A program made the position numbers and the translations under genes. A stretch of 64,000 nucleotides of DNA, taken from contig NZ_RAQI01000001.1 of the NCBI RefSeq assembly GCF_003610465.1, positions 1 to 64,000 on the forward strand. The letters run 5' to 3'. Below, piece by piece: positions 31,801 through 42,700 of the stretch (within the stretch, counting starts at the first letter, position 1; each line of letters begins with the position of its first letter). Origin of the DNA: Xenorhabdus ehlersii (GTDB lineage: Bacteria; Pseudomonadota; Gammaproteobacteria; Enterobacterales; Enterobacteriaceae). The notes below the pieces were generated by a model. That model did not search any database, had not been told where the DNA came from, and saw nothing but the letters and a program-made list of their open reading frames with translations.

Positions 31801-32767
31801 GCATGTCCGTCATTCAGCGAAAAAAACACCGTCCGCAAAATCCAAATCATTAAAAGGGGGATGGCGTGTACAGTGGCGTTATGCGTGGAAAAGTACTTTG
31901 TCCGATATGTTCCGCCAACCGCTGGCAACGTTGCTGACTGTTATGGTGATAGCTATTTCCCTGACCTTGCCAAGTGTGTTCTATATTGTTTGGAAAAACG
32001 TCAATCAAGCAGTGATGCAGTGGTATCCCATCCCACAACTCACGGTCTATTTGGATAAGTCACTGAATGACAATAGCGTCAAACAGGTAATTGATCAGTT
32101 GAAAAATCTGGATGGCGTGAAATCGGTAAATTACCTTTCCCGTGACGAAGCTGTAAACGAATTTCGTGCATGGTCAGGTTTTGCCAGCGCACTAGATTTG
32201 CTGGAAGAAAACCCTCTGCCAGCAGTTGCTATAATCTCTCCTAAACTGAATTTCCAGGACTCTCAGGCGCTAACAACATTGCGCGATCAAGTTGCGCAGA
32301 TTAAAGGCATTGAAGAAGTCAGAATGGATGATAGCTGGTTTGCCCGCTTGACCGCGTTGGCTGACCTTATTGGCAGAATTGCTGCCGTGATAGGTATCTT
32401 GATGGTGGTTGCGCTGCTCTTGGTCATTGGTAATAGTGTCCGGTTGAGCATCTTTAGCCGTCGTGAAACGATTAACGTTATGAAACTGATTGGGGCAACG
32501 GATGGTTTTATTTTGCGTCCTTTCCTCAATGGTGGAGCCTTATTGGGGATTTTGGGAGCAATATTCTCTTTGATCCTCTCCTCCCTGCTGGTGTGGAAAC
32601 TGTCTAACGTGGTTACGGAAGTGGCAAGTGTTTTTGGTACAAGCTTTATACTGCATGGTTTGGAGTGGGATGAATCACTCTTATTAGTGCTTATTTCGGG
32701 TATGATTGGTTGGATAGCTGCATGGTTTGCGACAATTCAGCATTTACGTCGTTTTATGCCAGAATAA
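31793..32767 (+). CDS. ftsX: Cell-division protein FtsX
   Basis: 324 aa. A basic cytoplasmic N-terminus (~45 residues) precedes the first membrane helix ([20 protein letters not shown]). A periplasmic domain of ~110 residues and three more helices make the MacB/FtsX-type fold. It partners FtsE and transmits ATP hydrolysis to periplasmic cell-wall enzymes. The start is fixed by AAGGAGGACATC within ftsE. 212 bases follow before rpoH. Confidence 0.95.
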   Translation: MAKHVRHSAKKTPSAKSKSLKGGWRVQWRYAWKSTLSDMFRQPLATLLTVMVIAISLTLPSVFYIVWKNVNQAVMQWYPIPQLTVYLDKSLNDNSVKQVIDQLKNLDGVKSVNYLSRDEAVNEFRAWSGFASALDLLEENPLPAVAIISPKLNFQDSQALTTLRDQVAQIKGIEEVRMDDSWFARLTALADLIGRIAAVIGILMVVALLLVIGNSVRLSIFSRRETINVMKLIGATDGFILRPFLNGGALLGILGAIFSLILSSLLVWKLSNVVTEVASVFGTSFILHGLEWDESLLLVLISGMIGWIAAWFATIQHLRRFMPE

Positions 32768-32979
32768 AGGTGTTGCAGGGCTTGCTAGTGAACTGTTGGG
32801 GGTGAATTGTTGTCAAAGTCACAGTTATGGTTTTGTATTGATGTTCACACAACTGAGACGATTTGAATATGATCTCTACGGTGGTAAAATAGACGCACTT
32901 TTGGCTTGAATAAACCTTACTGGTGAACTCAGGCAAACTTGAAGGCCATCAATTTGGATCTAATTTTGAGAGAATTTGA

Positions 32980-33837
32980 ATGACAAAAGAAATGCAAACT
33001 TTGGCATTAGTTCCACAAGGTAGTTTGGAAGGGTACATCCGTGCCTCCAATGCTTATCCTATGCTTTCTGCTGAGGAAGAGAAGGAACTGGCAGAAAGGC
33101 TGCATTACCAGGGAGATCTGGATGCAGCGAAAAAGCTGATTCTTTCTCACCTGCGCTTCGTTGTTCATGTTGCCCGCAGTTATGCCGGTTATGGTCTGCC
33201 GCAAGCGGATTTAATTCAGGAAGGTAATATTGGCCTGATGAAAGCGGTTCGTCGATTTAATCCAGAAGTGGGAGTACGTTTAGTTTCTTTTGCTGTTCAC
33301 TGGATTAAGGCAGAAATCCATGAATATGTATTGCGTAATTGGCGTATTGTGAAAGTCGCAACGACAAAAGCTCAGCGTAAGCTGTTCTTTAATTTGCGCA
33401 AGGCTAAACAACGTCTGGGGTGGTTCAATCAGGATGAAATTGAACTGGTTGCCAAAGAATTGGGCGTGACCAGCAAAGATGTCCGAGAGATGGAATCCCG
33501 TATGTCAGCGCAGGATATGGCATTTGATATGTCCTCTGATGATGATAATCATGATAGTCATCCAGTGGCTCCGGTGCTGTATTTGCAAGACAAGGCTTCT
33601 GACTTTGCCGATGGCATTGAAGAAGATAACTGGGAAACCCACGCTGCGGATAAACTTTCTGTGGCGATGGAAGGGTTGGACGAACGTAGCCAAGACATCA
33701 TTCGTTCCCGTTGGTTGGATGATGACAATAAAACCACCTTGCAAGAATTGGCAGATAAGTATGGTGTATCCGCTGAACGTGTTCGGCAGCTAGAAAAAAA
33801 TGCCATGAAGAAATTGCGACTGGCGATTGAAGCGTAA
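32980..33837 (+). CDS. rpoH: Heat-shock sigma factor RpoH (sigma 32)
   Basis: 285 aa. It starts [23 protein letters not shown], contains the RpoH box QRKLFFNLR (residues ~132-140), region 2 ([33 protein letters not shown]) and region 4 helix-turn-helix ([21 protein letters not shown]). It directs RNA polymerase to heat-shock promoters. The first codons are nearly identical to E. coli, where this mRNA segment forms a heat-sensitive structure that controls translation. The upstream 212 bases carry its promoters. Confidence 0.97.
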   Translation: MTKEMQTLALVPQGSLEGYIRASNAYPMLSAEEEKELAERLHYQGDLDAAKKLILSHLRFVVHVARSYAGYGLPQADLIQEGNIGLMKAVRRFNPEVGVRLVSFAVHWIKAEIHEYVLRNWRIVKVATTKAQRKLFFNLRKAKQRLGWFNQDEIELVAKELGVTSKDVREMESRMSAQDMAFDMSSDDDNHDSHPVAPVLYLQDKASDFADGIEEDNWETHAADKLSVAMEGLDERSQDIIRSRWLDDDNKTTLQELADKYGVSAERVRQLEKNAMKKLRLAIEA

Positions 33838-33866
33838 TTTCTTAGCTGAGCAAAACTTGCTGGATT

Positions 33867-33897
33867 AAAAAGCGATAATTTGTTTATCGCTTTTTTT
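33867..33897 (+). terminator. rpoH terminator
   Basis: Stem AAAAGCGATAA / TTATCGCTTTT with a short TTTG-type loop and a following T-run, 30 bases after the rpoH stop. Confidence 0.92.
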
Positions 33898-33964
33898 ATG
33901 CGCGCAAGATAATTAGCAGTGAACAGCAAAATAACCATCAGTGTCAGAGAGCCGAGGAAATTCC

Positions 33965-35101
33965 ATGATGAAAATTGTGATTGCCCCTGATTCATTTAAG
34001 GAAAGCTTGAGTGCCTTGCAGGTGGCGCAGGCGATAGAGCGGGGATTTAAGGAGATTTATCCACAGGCAGACTACATCAAGCTACCTATGGCGGATGGCG
34101 GCGAAGGGACAGTAGAATCACTGGTGGCTGCAACTGGAGGAAAACGTATCGTGTGTACTGTTACTGATCCTTTGGGACAACCTGTTGAGGCATTTTTTGG
34201 TCTGCTTGGCGATGGAAAAACCGCAGTGATTGAAATGGCTGCTGCTTCTGGTTTGCACTTGGTGCCGATGGAACAGCGTAACCCTCTGATAACGACGAGT
34301 TATGGAACGGGAGAATTGATTCTGGCTGCATTGGAACAGGGGATACATAAACTGATTTTAGGCATTGGCGGCAGTGCAACCAACGATGGTGGCGCAGGTA
34401 TGATGCAGGCACTTGGTGCGACTTTATTGGATGGTGACAGTCGTATTCTGCCATTCGGCGGCGCGGCATTAACTCGGCTGGAAGGTATTGACTTAACGAA
34501 CCTTGATCCGCGTCTCAGGCAAATTGAATTTACCGTGGCTTGTGATGTGAATAACCCATTATGTGGTGAACAGGGAGCATCAGCGGTGTTTGGTCCACAA
34601 AAAGGTGCGACACCGGAGATGGTGAAATCGTTAGACTCTGCATTGCATCATTATGGCATGAAAATAGAATCCCTAACGGGGAAAAGCGTGATTGATGCTG
34701 CTGGTGCTGGTGCGGCTGGAGGGATGGGGGCATCCTTATTGGGATGTTTGGGGGCAAGATTACAGTCAGGTATTAAGATTGTTATTGAAACCTTGCAACT
34801 AGAAGAAGTTATTCAGGGCGCAGATCTGGTCATTACGGGGGAAGGTCGTCTGGATAGCCAGACCATATACGGTAAAACTCCCATTGGTGTTGCCCGTGTT
34901 GCGAAAAAGTTTGGCATTCCCACCATTGCGTTAGTTGGGGGAATGAGCCGAGACTATCATGTTGTGCATCAGCATGGGCTGGATGCGGTCTTTTCCATCA
35001 TACCGGAGGCTTGTTCCCTTGCTGATGCCCTCGCCAATGGTGCCGATAATTTGCAGGTAACGGCACGGAATATTGCAGCAATTTGGGCTATTTCCCACTA
35101 A
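33965..35101 (+). CDS. Glycerate 2-kinase (GlxK/GarK family)
   Basis: 378 aa from ATG at 33965, with GAGGAAATTCC just before; the upstream start at 33941 lies before this site and is rejected. It has the family start KIVIAPDSFKESLSALQVA, ADGGEGTVESLVAA, the glycine-rich IGGSATNDGGAGM, GPQKGAT, AAGGMGASLLG and VITGEGRLDSQT. It phosphorylates glycerate to 2-phosphoglycerate, feeding glycolysis. It is a lone gene after the rpoH terminator, and no glyoxylate or galactarate genes are nearby. Confidence 0.93.
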   Translation: MMKIVIAPDSFKESLSALQVAQAIERGFKEIYPQADYIKLPMADGGEGTVESLVAATGGKRIVCTVTDPLGQPVEAFFGLLGDGKTAVIEMAAASGLHLVPMEQRNPLITTSYGTGELILAALEQGIHKLILGIGGSATNDGGAGMMQALGATLLDGDSRILPFGGAALTRLEGIDLTNLDPRLRQIEFTVACDVNNPLCGEQGASAVFGPQKGATPEMVKSLDSALHHYGMKIESLTGKSVIDAAGAGAAGGMGASLLGCLGARLQSGIKIVIETLQLEEVIQGADLVITGEGRLDSQTIYGKTPIGVARVAKKFGIPTIALVGGMSRDYHVVHQHGLDAVFSIIPEACSLADALANGADNLQVTARNIAAIWAISH

Positions 35102-35150
35102 ATGCTGCTTGTTTTTTATCTTTCAATTTTGTCGTTTGCTCCCATTAGCG

Positions 35151-36365
35151 CTATCGCCGTTTACGGTGCTGTTGAGTCATGATGGCAGTGAAACCGATAG
35201 ATACAGCAAATAACAACGCTCCCATTAAAAATACCCATTCATAGTGGTCGTTGAATAATAAGAAACTGCCAACCATTGGGCCAACAGCCATTCCCATATA
35301 TCGAATAAAATTATAAAGCCCAATCACAGTTGCCCGTTCTTCCACAAATGTTGTTAACAGCAAAGTGGCATGTGTAGGTGTCGATATCCCCAGAGTGAAA
35401 CCGTATAAAGCTGTGACAATGATTAACGTGGGAATGCCGAATCGATATGTGATGGAAAACAACAGGATTAAAGCCAGATTTAGCAAGCTGCTGACAATCA
35501 GGCCATTTATCTTAGATAACCGATGATGGAGTAAACGATAGCTATAGCTGCCAACAATCATTGCCAATGATATGGGAATGTACATCCAACCAATATCGGC
35601 AGGGCTGAAATCATATTCATGGTTTAAGATGATGGGTAAAAAAGTCAAAAAGCAGAAATAACAATAGAACAGCATAAAGCCAATACAGAAAACGGATTGT
35701 GCGATGCGATCTGACAAAATCTGACCGAAGTTCCAAAACACCCTTTTAGCACTTGCTGACTGTTTTGGCTTATTTTCTGGTATGGTTTCGGGTTTAGTTT
35801 CTGGTAACCAAAGCGAATTGCTGATAAGTATTAGCCCACCGATAACAGCAATAAATTGGAAAATCGCAACATATCCGTTTAATTCGGCTAAATAGCCGCC
35901 GAGCAACGGTCCCAAAGCAGGAGTCAGCGTTAACAACATCTGATAAGTACTGATGGCTTTGGCTCGATGTTGCTCTTCATACAGATCACCAATAATTGTC
36001 GCTGCAATAACAGGAATAGCTGCAATCCCAATAGCTTGAACTATTCGGAAAGCAATCAGCCAATAAATATCAGAAGCCATTGCACAACCAATAGATCCAA
36101 TGACGGAAATAATCAGAGCAGGAAGTAAAATGGCTTTACGACCTTTGCTGTCCGCTAATGGACCATACACGATTTGCATAATAGCTAAAACAAATGTGAA
36201 TGCTGATACAGTCAGGTTTACTAAAGGTAGGGGCGCATTGAATAGCTCCTGTATGGTAGGAATAACGGGAACATAGATATTTTGTGCAAGAGATCCTAAT
36301 AGGGCACTGAAGCATACTAGGTAGAAGATCACGTTTACATTACGAATTGAGTTACATCTATTCAT
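35151..36365 (-). CDS. MFS drug efflux transporter, Bcr/CflA type
   Basis: 404 aa, 12 predicted helices. The motif YGPLADSKGRKAILL in loop 2-3 is the MFS signature. VPVIPTIQELFNAPL at the end of helix 1 and ALGPLLGGYL in helix 5 (motif C) place it with drug:H+ antiporters. A charged loop (PETKPETIPENKPKQ) separates the two halves. It is divergent from a MarR regulator across only 50 bases, a common arrangement for inducible exporters. The substrate is unknown; export of a local peptide is possible but unproven. Confidence 0.87.
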   Translation of the reverse strand: MNRCNSIRNVNVIFYLVCFSALLGSLAQNIYVPVIPTIQELFNAPLPLVNLTVSAFTFVLAIMQIVYGPLADSKGRKAILLPALIISVIGSIGCAMASDIYWLIAFRIVQAIGIAAIPVIAATIIGDLYEEQHRAKAISTYQMLLTLTPALGPLLGGYLAELNGYVAIFQFIAVIGGLILISNSLWLPETKPETIPENKPKQSASAKRVFWNFGQILSDRIAQSVFCIGFMLFYCYFCFLTFLPIILNHEYDFSPADIGWMYIPISLAMIVGSYSYRLLHHRLSKINGLIVSSLLNLALILLFSITYRFGIPTLIIVTALYGFTLGISTPTHATLLLTTFVEERATVIGLYNFIRYMGMAVGPMVGSFLLFNDHYEWVFLMGALLFAVSIGFTAIMTQQHRKRR

Positions 36366-36415
36366 TTCTCTCTCCTTTTTGTTTCCGGGGAAATATTATT
36401 TTGGAAAAGTCGTAA

Positions 36416-36877
36416 ATGAGTGACAGTACAGTTTACCAACGTAAGATCCTTGCCGCAGTTAATCACTTGATACCTCTAAGAGATGGTATTAAGAGAGGGC
36501 ATAATGAAGAGGTACTCCGCGAATATGGACTCAGTGGCTATTCATTGTCTGAATTACATGTGATCCAGTGTATAGGAGAATCGGTATTATTAAATATCAC
36601 AAGTATCAGCCAGGCGCTGGGAATGACCAAGGGTGCTATCTCAAAGATCTGTGCAAAACTTCTTCAGCGCTCTATCGTTGAAAAACTGAAAATGGTAGAT
36701 AACCAGAAAGAGACCTATTTCAGCTTCACTGACGAAGGGAAGCTGATATTTTCTGCGCATGAAAAATTGCATCGGCAAATAGAAGCAAGATGGTTGCAAA
36801 TATTGGAAAACTATTCGCCGGAAGAATTGATGACCATTAGGCGATTTATTGCCGATATATCGGACCACTCTCGATAA
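36416..36877 (+). CDS. MarR family regulator
   Basis: 153 aa. The winged helix-turn-helix spans ~45-110: LNITSISQALGMTKGAISKICAKL, then LLQRSIVEKLKMVDNQKETYFSFTDEG (wing). Flanking helices give the usual dimer interface. The start at 36416 has GGAAAAG 9 bases upstream. It overlaps the short control region of the divergent MFS exporter, so it probably represses that gene and itself until a ligand binds. Confidence 0.88.
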   Translation: MSDSTVYQRKILAAVNHLIPLRDGIKRGHNEEVLREYGLSGYSLSELHVIQCIGESVLLNITSISQALGMTKGAISKICAKLLQRSIVEKLKMVDNQKETYFSFTDEGKLIFSAHEKLHRQIEARWLQILENYSPEELMTIRRFIADISDHSR

Positions 36878-36993
36878 TGAAATGCCGCAATATATCGTGG
36901 CATGAATATAGTGGCATGACAAGAATCAGAAGCCTGAATGGGATAATTGAAATCAGTAAACAACAGGCTTCTGACGAATTTATCTTGCCTCAT

Positions 36994-37296
36994 TCAACAA
37001 CCATTCTTGCCTATAATTGTCTCGGCAATGGGGATATATTGATCCGTGATTTTATTAACAGTACTGTCCTCTTTCTTGACTGGTTTGCAATCTTCGAAAA
37101 ACCATTGAATTGGCGTATTAAACGTATCGGCAATATCAACGAGATGGGAGAGGTTGATCCGATTCACTCCCGTTTCATAACGTGAAAGTTGCTGCTGACT
37201 GAGGCCAAGTATCTTTGCTAATGCTGTAGCAGTGATACCCAGCTCTTTCCTTTTGATCTGAATACGTTTTCCGACTAATAGGTTTGCATCTTCCAT
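36994..37296 (-). CDS. XRE-type helix-turn-helix regulator, MrpJ-like
   Basis: 100 aa. Residues ~8-65 form an HTH_3 domain: VGKRIQIKRKELGITATALA, then ILGLSQQQLSRYETGVNRI. The recognition helix SQQQLSRYE matches the SQQQxSRYE motif of MrpJ-family regulators of Proteus and relatives, which switch between fimbriae and motility and are often found in fimbrial operons. There is no fimbrial operon in this window, so it is an orphan copy. AAAGGATGAG 3 bases upstream sets the start. Confidence 0.85.
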   Translation of the reverse strand: MEDANLLVGKRIQIKRKELGITATALAKILGLSQQQLSRYETGVNRINLSHLVDIADTFNTPIQWFFEDCKPVKKEDSTVNKITDQYIPIAETIIGKNGC

Positions 37297-38643
37297 ATCT
37301 CATCCTTTTTTCATTAGTAAGTTATGGCGTCATCAAGGAGAATTGCCGAAGCTTAAAATGAGTGCGATTTTTGCCCCGTTAGTTGCTCGTAAAATAGAGC
37401 CTGCCTTGACGGATTATCGTTCACGGTATGCCTATTGTTACCACCTGATTCACCGTTTTGGTTTTCTAACATGCGTTTTGTTTTTGTAATCCTTGTCTTA
37501 TGGCTACCTCTGCATATTTTTTCGGTTGAGTTACCGATGCGGCTTAAACAGAGTTCCTATTCTCCTTGCATGAAAGATAACCAATATGTTCCTGGTTTTT
37601 ATTTTATGGGATTTTGTATATTTAAAATAATTTTATTTTATTGATTTTTAATGGTTTTTAGTTGATTTATTAAGGTAAACATGCAAAAGACAGTGAATTT
37701 TTGTCTAACCTCATGTTTGTTGACATATATCATTCTTGTTGATGATTTTCTTGAGGTTATAAACCGGACAAAATATATCAAACTGTAAACATAATCCTAC
37801 ATAATTTAACCTAAGTCAAATTTCATTATATACTACAAACCATTCCATTTAAGCAATTATAATATATGAATTTTTTTTGTTATTCACATATTTTGTTGCA
37901 TCATCATAATATTCATGGTGAAAAAATATTACTTGATGCCAGTCAGGTATTGCCAGATCATCCAGAATTAATGTTTTAAAAGCATTACATATCCAAAATT
38001 TAATTCTATTTAGCGATAGTCATACGGATTATAAATCTAAACTAGACAGTTTGATATAAATTGTTTTGTTTTTTAATAAAATTTTATTTATTTGACTTAT
38101 GTGAAGGTATTTTGATGTTTTGGTGGATTATTTCGGCTGATTTACCTTATTTTCATTAAAAATATTATTTACCATTACCTTTTCCACTAAATTGACTTTT
38201 AATTCGCCTAAAAATGAGGTTTACTCGCATTTTTGAATTTTTTGAAAACGGCAAGAACATTCCTTACGAGATATTAAGAGATATTTTTATTTACCTAATA
38301 AAAACAATAATATATCAATTTTTTTTGGTGGATGGGCGTTTTATCAAGTTGTATTCTGTTTTTCTTTGAGGATTTTTCTATGAAAAATAACGGCATTGAA
38401 GTGTTTTTTCGACATATCGCATGAAAATTGAAAAAAACAGCTGTTGTACAAGGTTCCCAGAAATACCATTGTGGTTGGAAACTTCGCAGCCGATAGGGCA
38501 GCAATATGGAAGGAGAGGTTGATATATTACGATTATGTATATCGGTTAAATTGCTGTGAAGAATTTATCCTCATTAAAACAGACTGATAGATAATCTGAA
38601 ATTTTTTTAAAATCAGTGAGTTATTCTTTCTGGTTTATCTCTG
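37297..38643. other. Long AT-rich, gene-poor stretch upstream of the NRPS
   Basis: About 1.35 kb with no gene I can support. A 43-codon frame (37358-37489, beginning MSAIFAPLVARKIEPALTDY) lacks a ribosome-binding site and has moderate GC; it may be a gene fragment. A 14-codon frame at 38381 follows GAGGATTTTTCT but is too short to judge. The 69-codon minus-strand frame at 38295-38504 shows no family features. The remainder is very AT-rich. Confidence 0.5.
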
Positions 38644-38889
38644 TTACCGACTAAAGCCCCGCCCTGGGGAATGATGTTGTTGTGATTTTTTTTCCTGCCC
38701 GACACGTTGTCGCACCTGCCGCTTATGTTCAGCCTGTTGCTCTTTCAGCAACCTCGCCTGCTCTTCCAGCCGTAATTGCTCCGGTTGCAATTTATCCTGC
38801 TGAGAATTTCTCTGAACTCTTTGCATCTCATGAAAAAGATCGTGTTTACACTTGAAGAGGTATAGTGGAATAACTCCCAAATTTGTCAA
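38644..38889 (-). pseudogene. Unrecognised charged ORF, probable 3' gene fragment
   Basis: 81 codons. From about residue 20 the product is extremely rich in Gln, Glu, Arg and Lys (EQLRLEEQARLLKEQQAEHK) and ends HSPGRGFSR. This predicts a charged helix. The DNA is clearly richer in GC than the AT-rich sequence on both sides, as expected for a relic of a larger gene. The first ~19 residues look unrelated, and no good ribosome-binding site precedes the ATG. I do not recognise the parent gene. Confidence 0.4.
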
Positions 38890-39706
38890 ATTTGCTTTTT
38901 CGAATGACGTAATAACTTATTTATCTCCATGGTTAAGTTATCGCATTTCGTATCATAACGGAAACATGAAAATTAAATAGATGGACTGATTTATAGAATA
39001 AAAACGAAAATAACCTCAAATTTACCGATTATTTCACTGAGAACTTATACGAAAATTAATATTTATTTGAAATTATTTTGTTTCGGTATTAAATATAATT
39101 GGTGTTTACATTTACATTAGTTATGTAATTTGATTATTATAAAATAACATGTAGTTAATTTAGTTTATGTTTTATATGGGTGAATATACATGTATTTATT
39201 ATAACATTATGATAAATAATAATTTTATTTGGTTGGCCTTGTTCCTTGGTTGTTAGTGGTTATTTATAAACATAAGCACTTCATTTTATCTGAAATAATT
39301 TCAGTCAAATACTAAATGGAAAAAATACAGCAAGAACTTAGCGCTCATGCCAGTAGATATATTCAATAGATCCATTTTTATTTAGTTGTGGAATTCAGCG
39401 TAATAAAAAATTGATGTAGATCAAAAACGCTTATCTAAAAAAACAGGAAAAAATGGAATGCCTTCTTATGGTTCATCAAATGAATCATTTATTCCGTTGT
39501 CTGGAAAATTATTGTCACATCATTTTTGGCTGTGCGGTTATTAACCGGACTATGACATCCAGCGCCTGAAAAATATTGCCTGAGTATCTTTCGATGCTTG
39601 GCGTACCTGTTGTTATTTCTCCTAAAAGTAAAAGAAAAATATTTGTGATGGTTGCTGGGAATAACAGTTTTCAAATATCCGATAGATTCGTTGAGGTAGT
39701 AAGCAA
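38890..39706. promoter_or_regulatory. AT-rich leader region of the NRPS gene
   Basis: About 800 AT-rich bases with no gene. The NRPS promoter should lie here but no specific site is recognisable. The NRPS start at 39707 has TTGAGGTAG about 9 bases upstream. Confidence 0.45.
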
Positions 39707-42700
39707 ATGAAAGACAGTATTACCAGCAAGGAAAATACCCTTAAAGTGGGGTTGCTGGAAACTTGGAACGCCACGGAAACACCCTATCCTGACCATGTAT
39801 GTATTCATCAGTTGTTTGAACAACAAGCAGAGAAAACCCCGACTGCCGCCGCGTTAATCGCTGGGGATCAGACACTGAGCTATGCGGAACTGAATGCCAG
39901 GGCCAACGGGTTGGCTTGTCAACTGATTGAACAGGGGATTTGCCTGGGTGACCATGTAGCGATTCTGTTAGAACGTTCAATTGAACTGGTGGTGGCTCAG
40001 TTAGCTATCCTTAAAGCGGGGGCGGTTTATGTCCCTGTCGATCCCAACGTACCGGATGAACGGAAAAAACTGGCTGATAAACGATTGTGCCGCCAAATTA
40101 CTGCTGACTGATATGCAGACGGAAATCCCGGCTGAATTGGTTGTCCCGCGGATCCATCTTACCTGCGAGACAGAACAGATCAGGGCAGAAGAGCATCGCA
40201 ATCTTGATTTATTGGGTGCCAGTGCCGAGCCAGCGTATATCATGTATACCTCCGGTTCGACGGGTATACCAAAAGGGGTCATCGTGCCCCATCGGGCTGT
40301 CGTCCGGTTGGTTATCAATAATGGCTATGCTGACATCGAACCCAATGACCGAATTGCTTTCGCCGCTAATCCGGCTTTCGATGCCAGCACCTTCGAAGTT
40401 TGGGCACCGTTGCTTAACGGTGCTGCGCTGGTAGTTATTGATCATACCACGTTGCTGACACCGCGGGACTTTGTCCAGGCGTTACAGGCGCATCGCATTA
40501 CGATCCTGTGGATGAGTGTCGGGCTGTTTAACCGGTTGGCGGAGGAACTATCTCCGGTGCTGCCTCAACTTAAAATGCTGCTGGTCGGGGGAGATGTCCT
40601 CGATCCGCATGTCATTGCTCAAGTACTGCGTAAGAACCCGCCCCAAAAGTTATTGAATGCCTACGGTCCGAGTGAAGGAACCACGTTTACCACGATTTAC
40701 CCTATTCACGAGTTAACATCGGGCACGACCGCTATTCCTATTGGGCGCCCCATTGCCAACACCCGGATTTATTTGCTGGATACTGACGGTCAACCGGTGC
40801 CATTGGGGATGACTGGTGAGATTTATATCGGGGGTGACGGAGTGGCCTGCGGTTATCTCAATCGCCCTGAACTGACCGCTGAACGCTTTCTCACCGATCC
40901 ATTTAGCGATAAACCGAACGCGCGTATGTACCGCACCGGAGATTTGGCCCGCTATCTGCCGGATGGCAATCTGGAATTTTTGGGCCGTAACGACCAGCAG
41001 GTGAAAATCCGTGGTTTCCGGATTGAACCGGGGGAAATTGAGGCTCGGCTGGTGGAATATCCGGCGATACGTGAAGCTGTGGTGCTGGCGTTAGGGGAGG
41101 GGCAGGACAAACAACTGGTTGCCTATGTGCTGACCCAAGAGAATGACAAATTGGCCGCTCGCCTGCGTGAACACCTGAATGCACGGTTGCCGGATTATAT
41201 GATACCGGTAGCCTTTGTGCGTCTGGATGAATTTCCATTGACACCGAATGGTAAATTGGATCGCCGGGCGTTGCCGGCACCGGGGGAGGACGCCTTTGCC
41301 CGTCAGGTTTATGAAGCGCCGCGAGGAGAGAAAGAGATTGTTCTGGCAACCCTTTGGCGCGAATTACTGGGTATTGAGCGAATTAGCCGACATGACAGTT
41401 TCTTTGCGTTGGGCGGTCACTCTTTGCTCGGTGTACAGATGATTGAACGCCTGCACAATCTGGGATTGACACTGGCCGCCCGTAATCTGTTCCAGTGCCC
41501 TGTGCTGTCAGAATTGGCCCAGACATTGGAGCAACATCAGGCTGTAGTCGTACCGCCGAATGTCATTACACCAGCGACCACCGTGCTGACACCTGCAATG
41601 TTGCCGCTAATTGATCTGACCCAGTCTGAGATTGACCACATTGTTGAACAGGTGCCGGGTGGGATCGCTAATGTTCAGGATATCTATGCCCTGTCGCCGT
41701 TGCAGGACGGTATCTTGTTCCATCATCTGCTGGCGAAGGAAGGTGATCCCTATCTGCTGGCCTATCCGATGATTTTTTCTGACCGGGCGCTGCTGGATCG
41801 CTATCTGGCGGCAGTACAACAGGTGGTTGATCGCCATGATATCCTGCGGACCGCATTTATCTGGCAGGGATTATCTGCACCGGTGCAGGTGGTCTGGCGT
41901 CAAGCGCCTTTATCGGTCACTGAACTGACTCTGGATCCGGCTGATGGGCCTGTGGGTGAGCAATTGGCTCACCGTTTTGACCCACGTCAGTATCGTTTTG
42001 ATCTGAGTCAGGCCCCATTGTTACGCTTTGTCGTAGCACAAGAAACAGTAGCGCAGGAAACCGATGGCCGCTGGCATGTGCTGCAATTGCAGCATCACCT
42101 GATTGGCGACCATACGACAATGGAAGTGATGCACCGTGAAGTGCAGGTTTGTCTTGCCGGACAGGATGACAACTTGCCAGTACCGGTGCCTTTCCGCAAT
42201 CTGGTGGCGCAGGCCCGGTTGAATATTCATCAGGCAGAGCATAGCTTCTTTACTGACATGTTGGCTGACGTGGATGAGCCGACGTTGCCGTTTGGCCTCA
42301 CCGAGGTGCATCGTGATGGTTCGCAAGTCACACAATCGCACCGGATGTTATCGCCGGAGTTAAACGACCGCCTTCGTCAGCAAGCAAAACGTCTGGGCGT
42401 CAGCGTAGCAACATTGTGTCATCTGGCCTGGGCGCAGGTGCTGTCGCAGACCAGCGGTCAGGAAAAAGTGGTGTTTGGCACTGTGCTGTTCGGGCGCATG
42501 GCAGCGGGGGAAGGAGCTGACAGCGGCATGGGGCTGTTTATCAATACCTTGCCGCTGCGACTGGATATGGATGACACACCGGTGCACGACAGTGTACGGC
42601 TGGCACAGTCCCGGCTAGCCGGATTGCTGGATTATGAGCATACTTCACTGGCGCAGGCCCAACGTTGCAGTGGCGTAGCGGGTGGTACGCCACTATTTAG

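Noticed and set aside
36877..37185. 102-codon ORF after the MarR gene
   Set aside because: It lies antisense to the well-supported MrpJ-like gene and has no recognisable features.
40064..40069. Programmed ribosomal frameshift in the NRPS
   Set aside because: The required shift is +1 at AAA AAA CTG with no rare codon or stop at the shift site, while classic A-run slippery sites shift by -1. Error or mutation explains it more simply.
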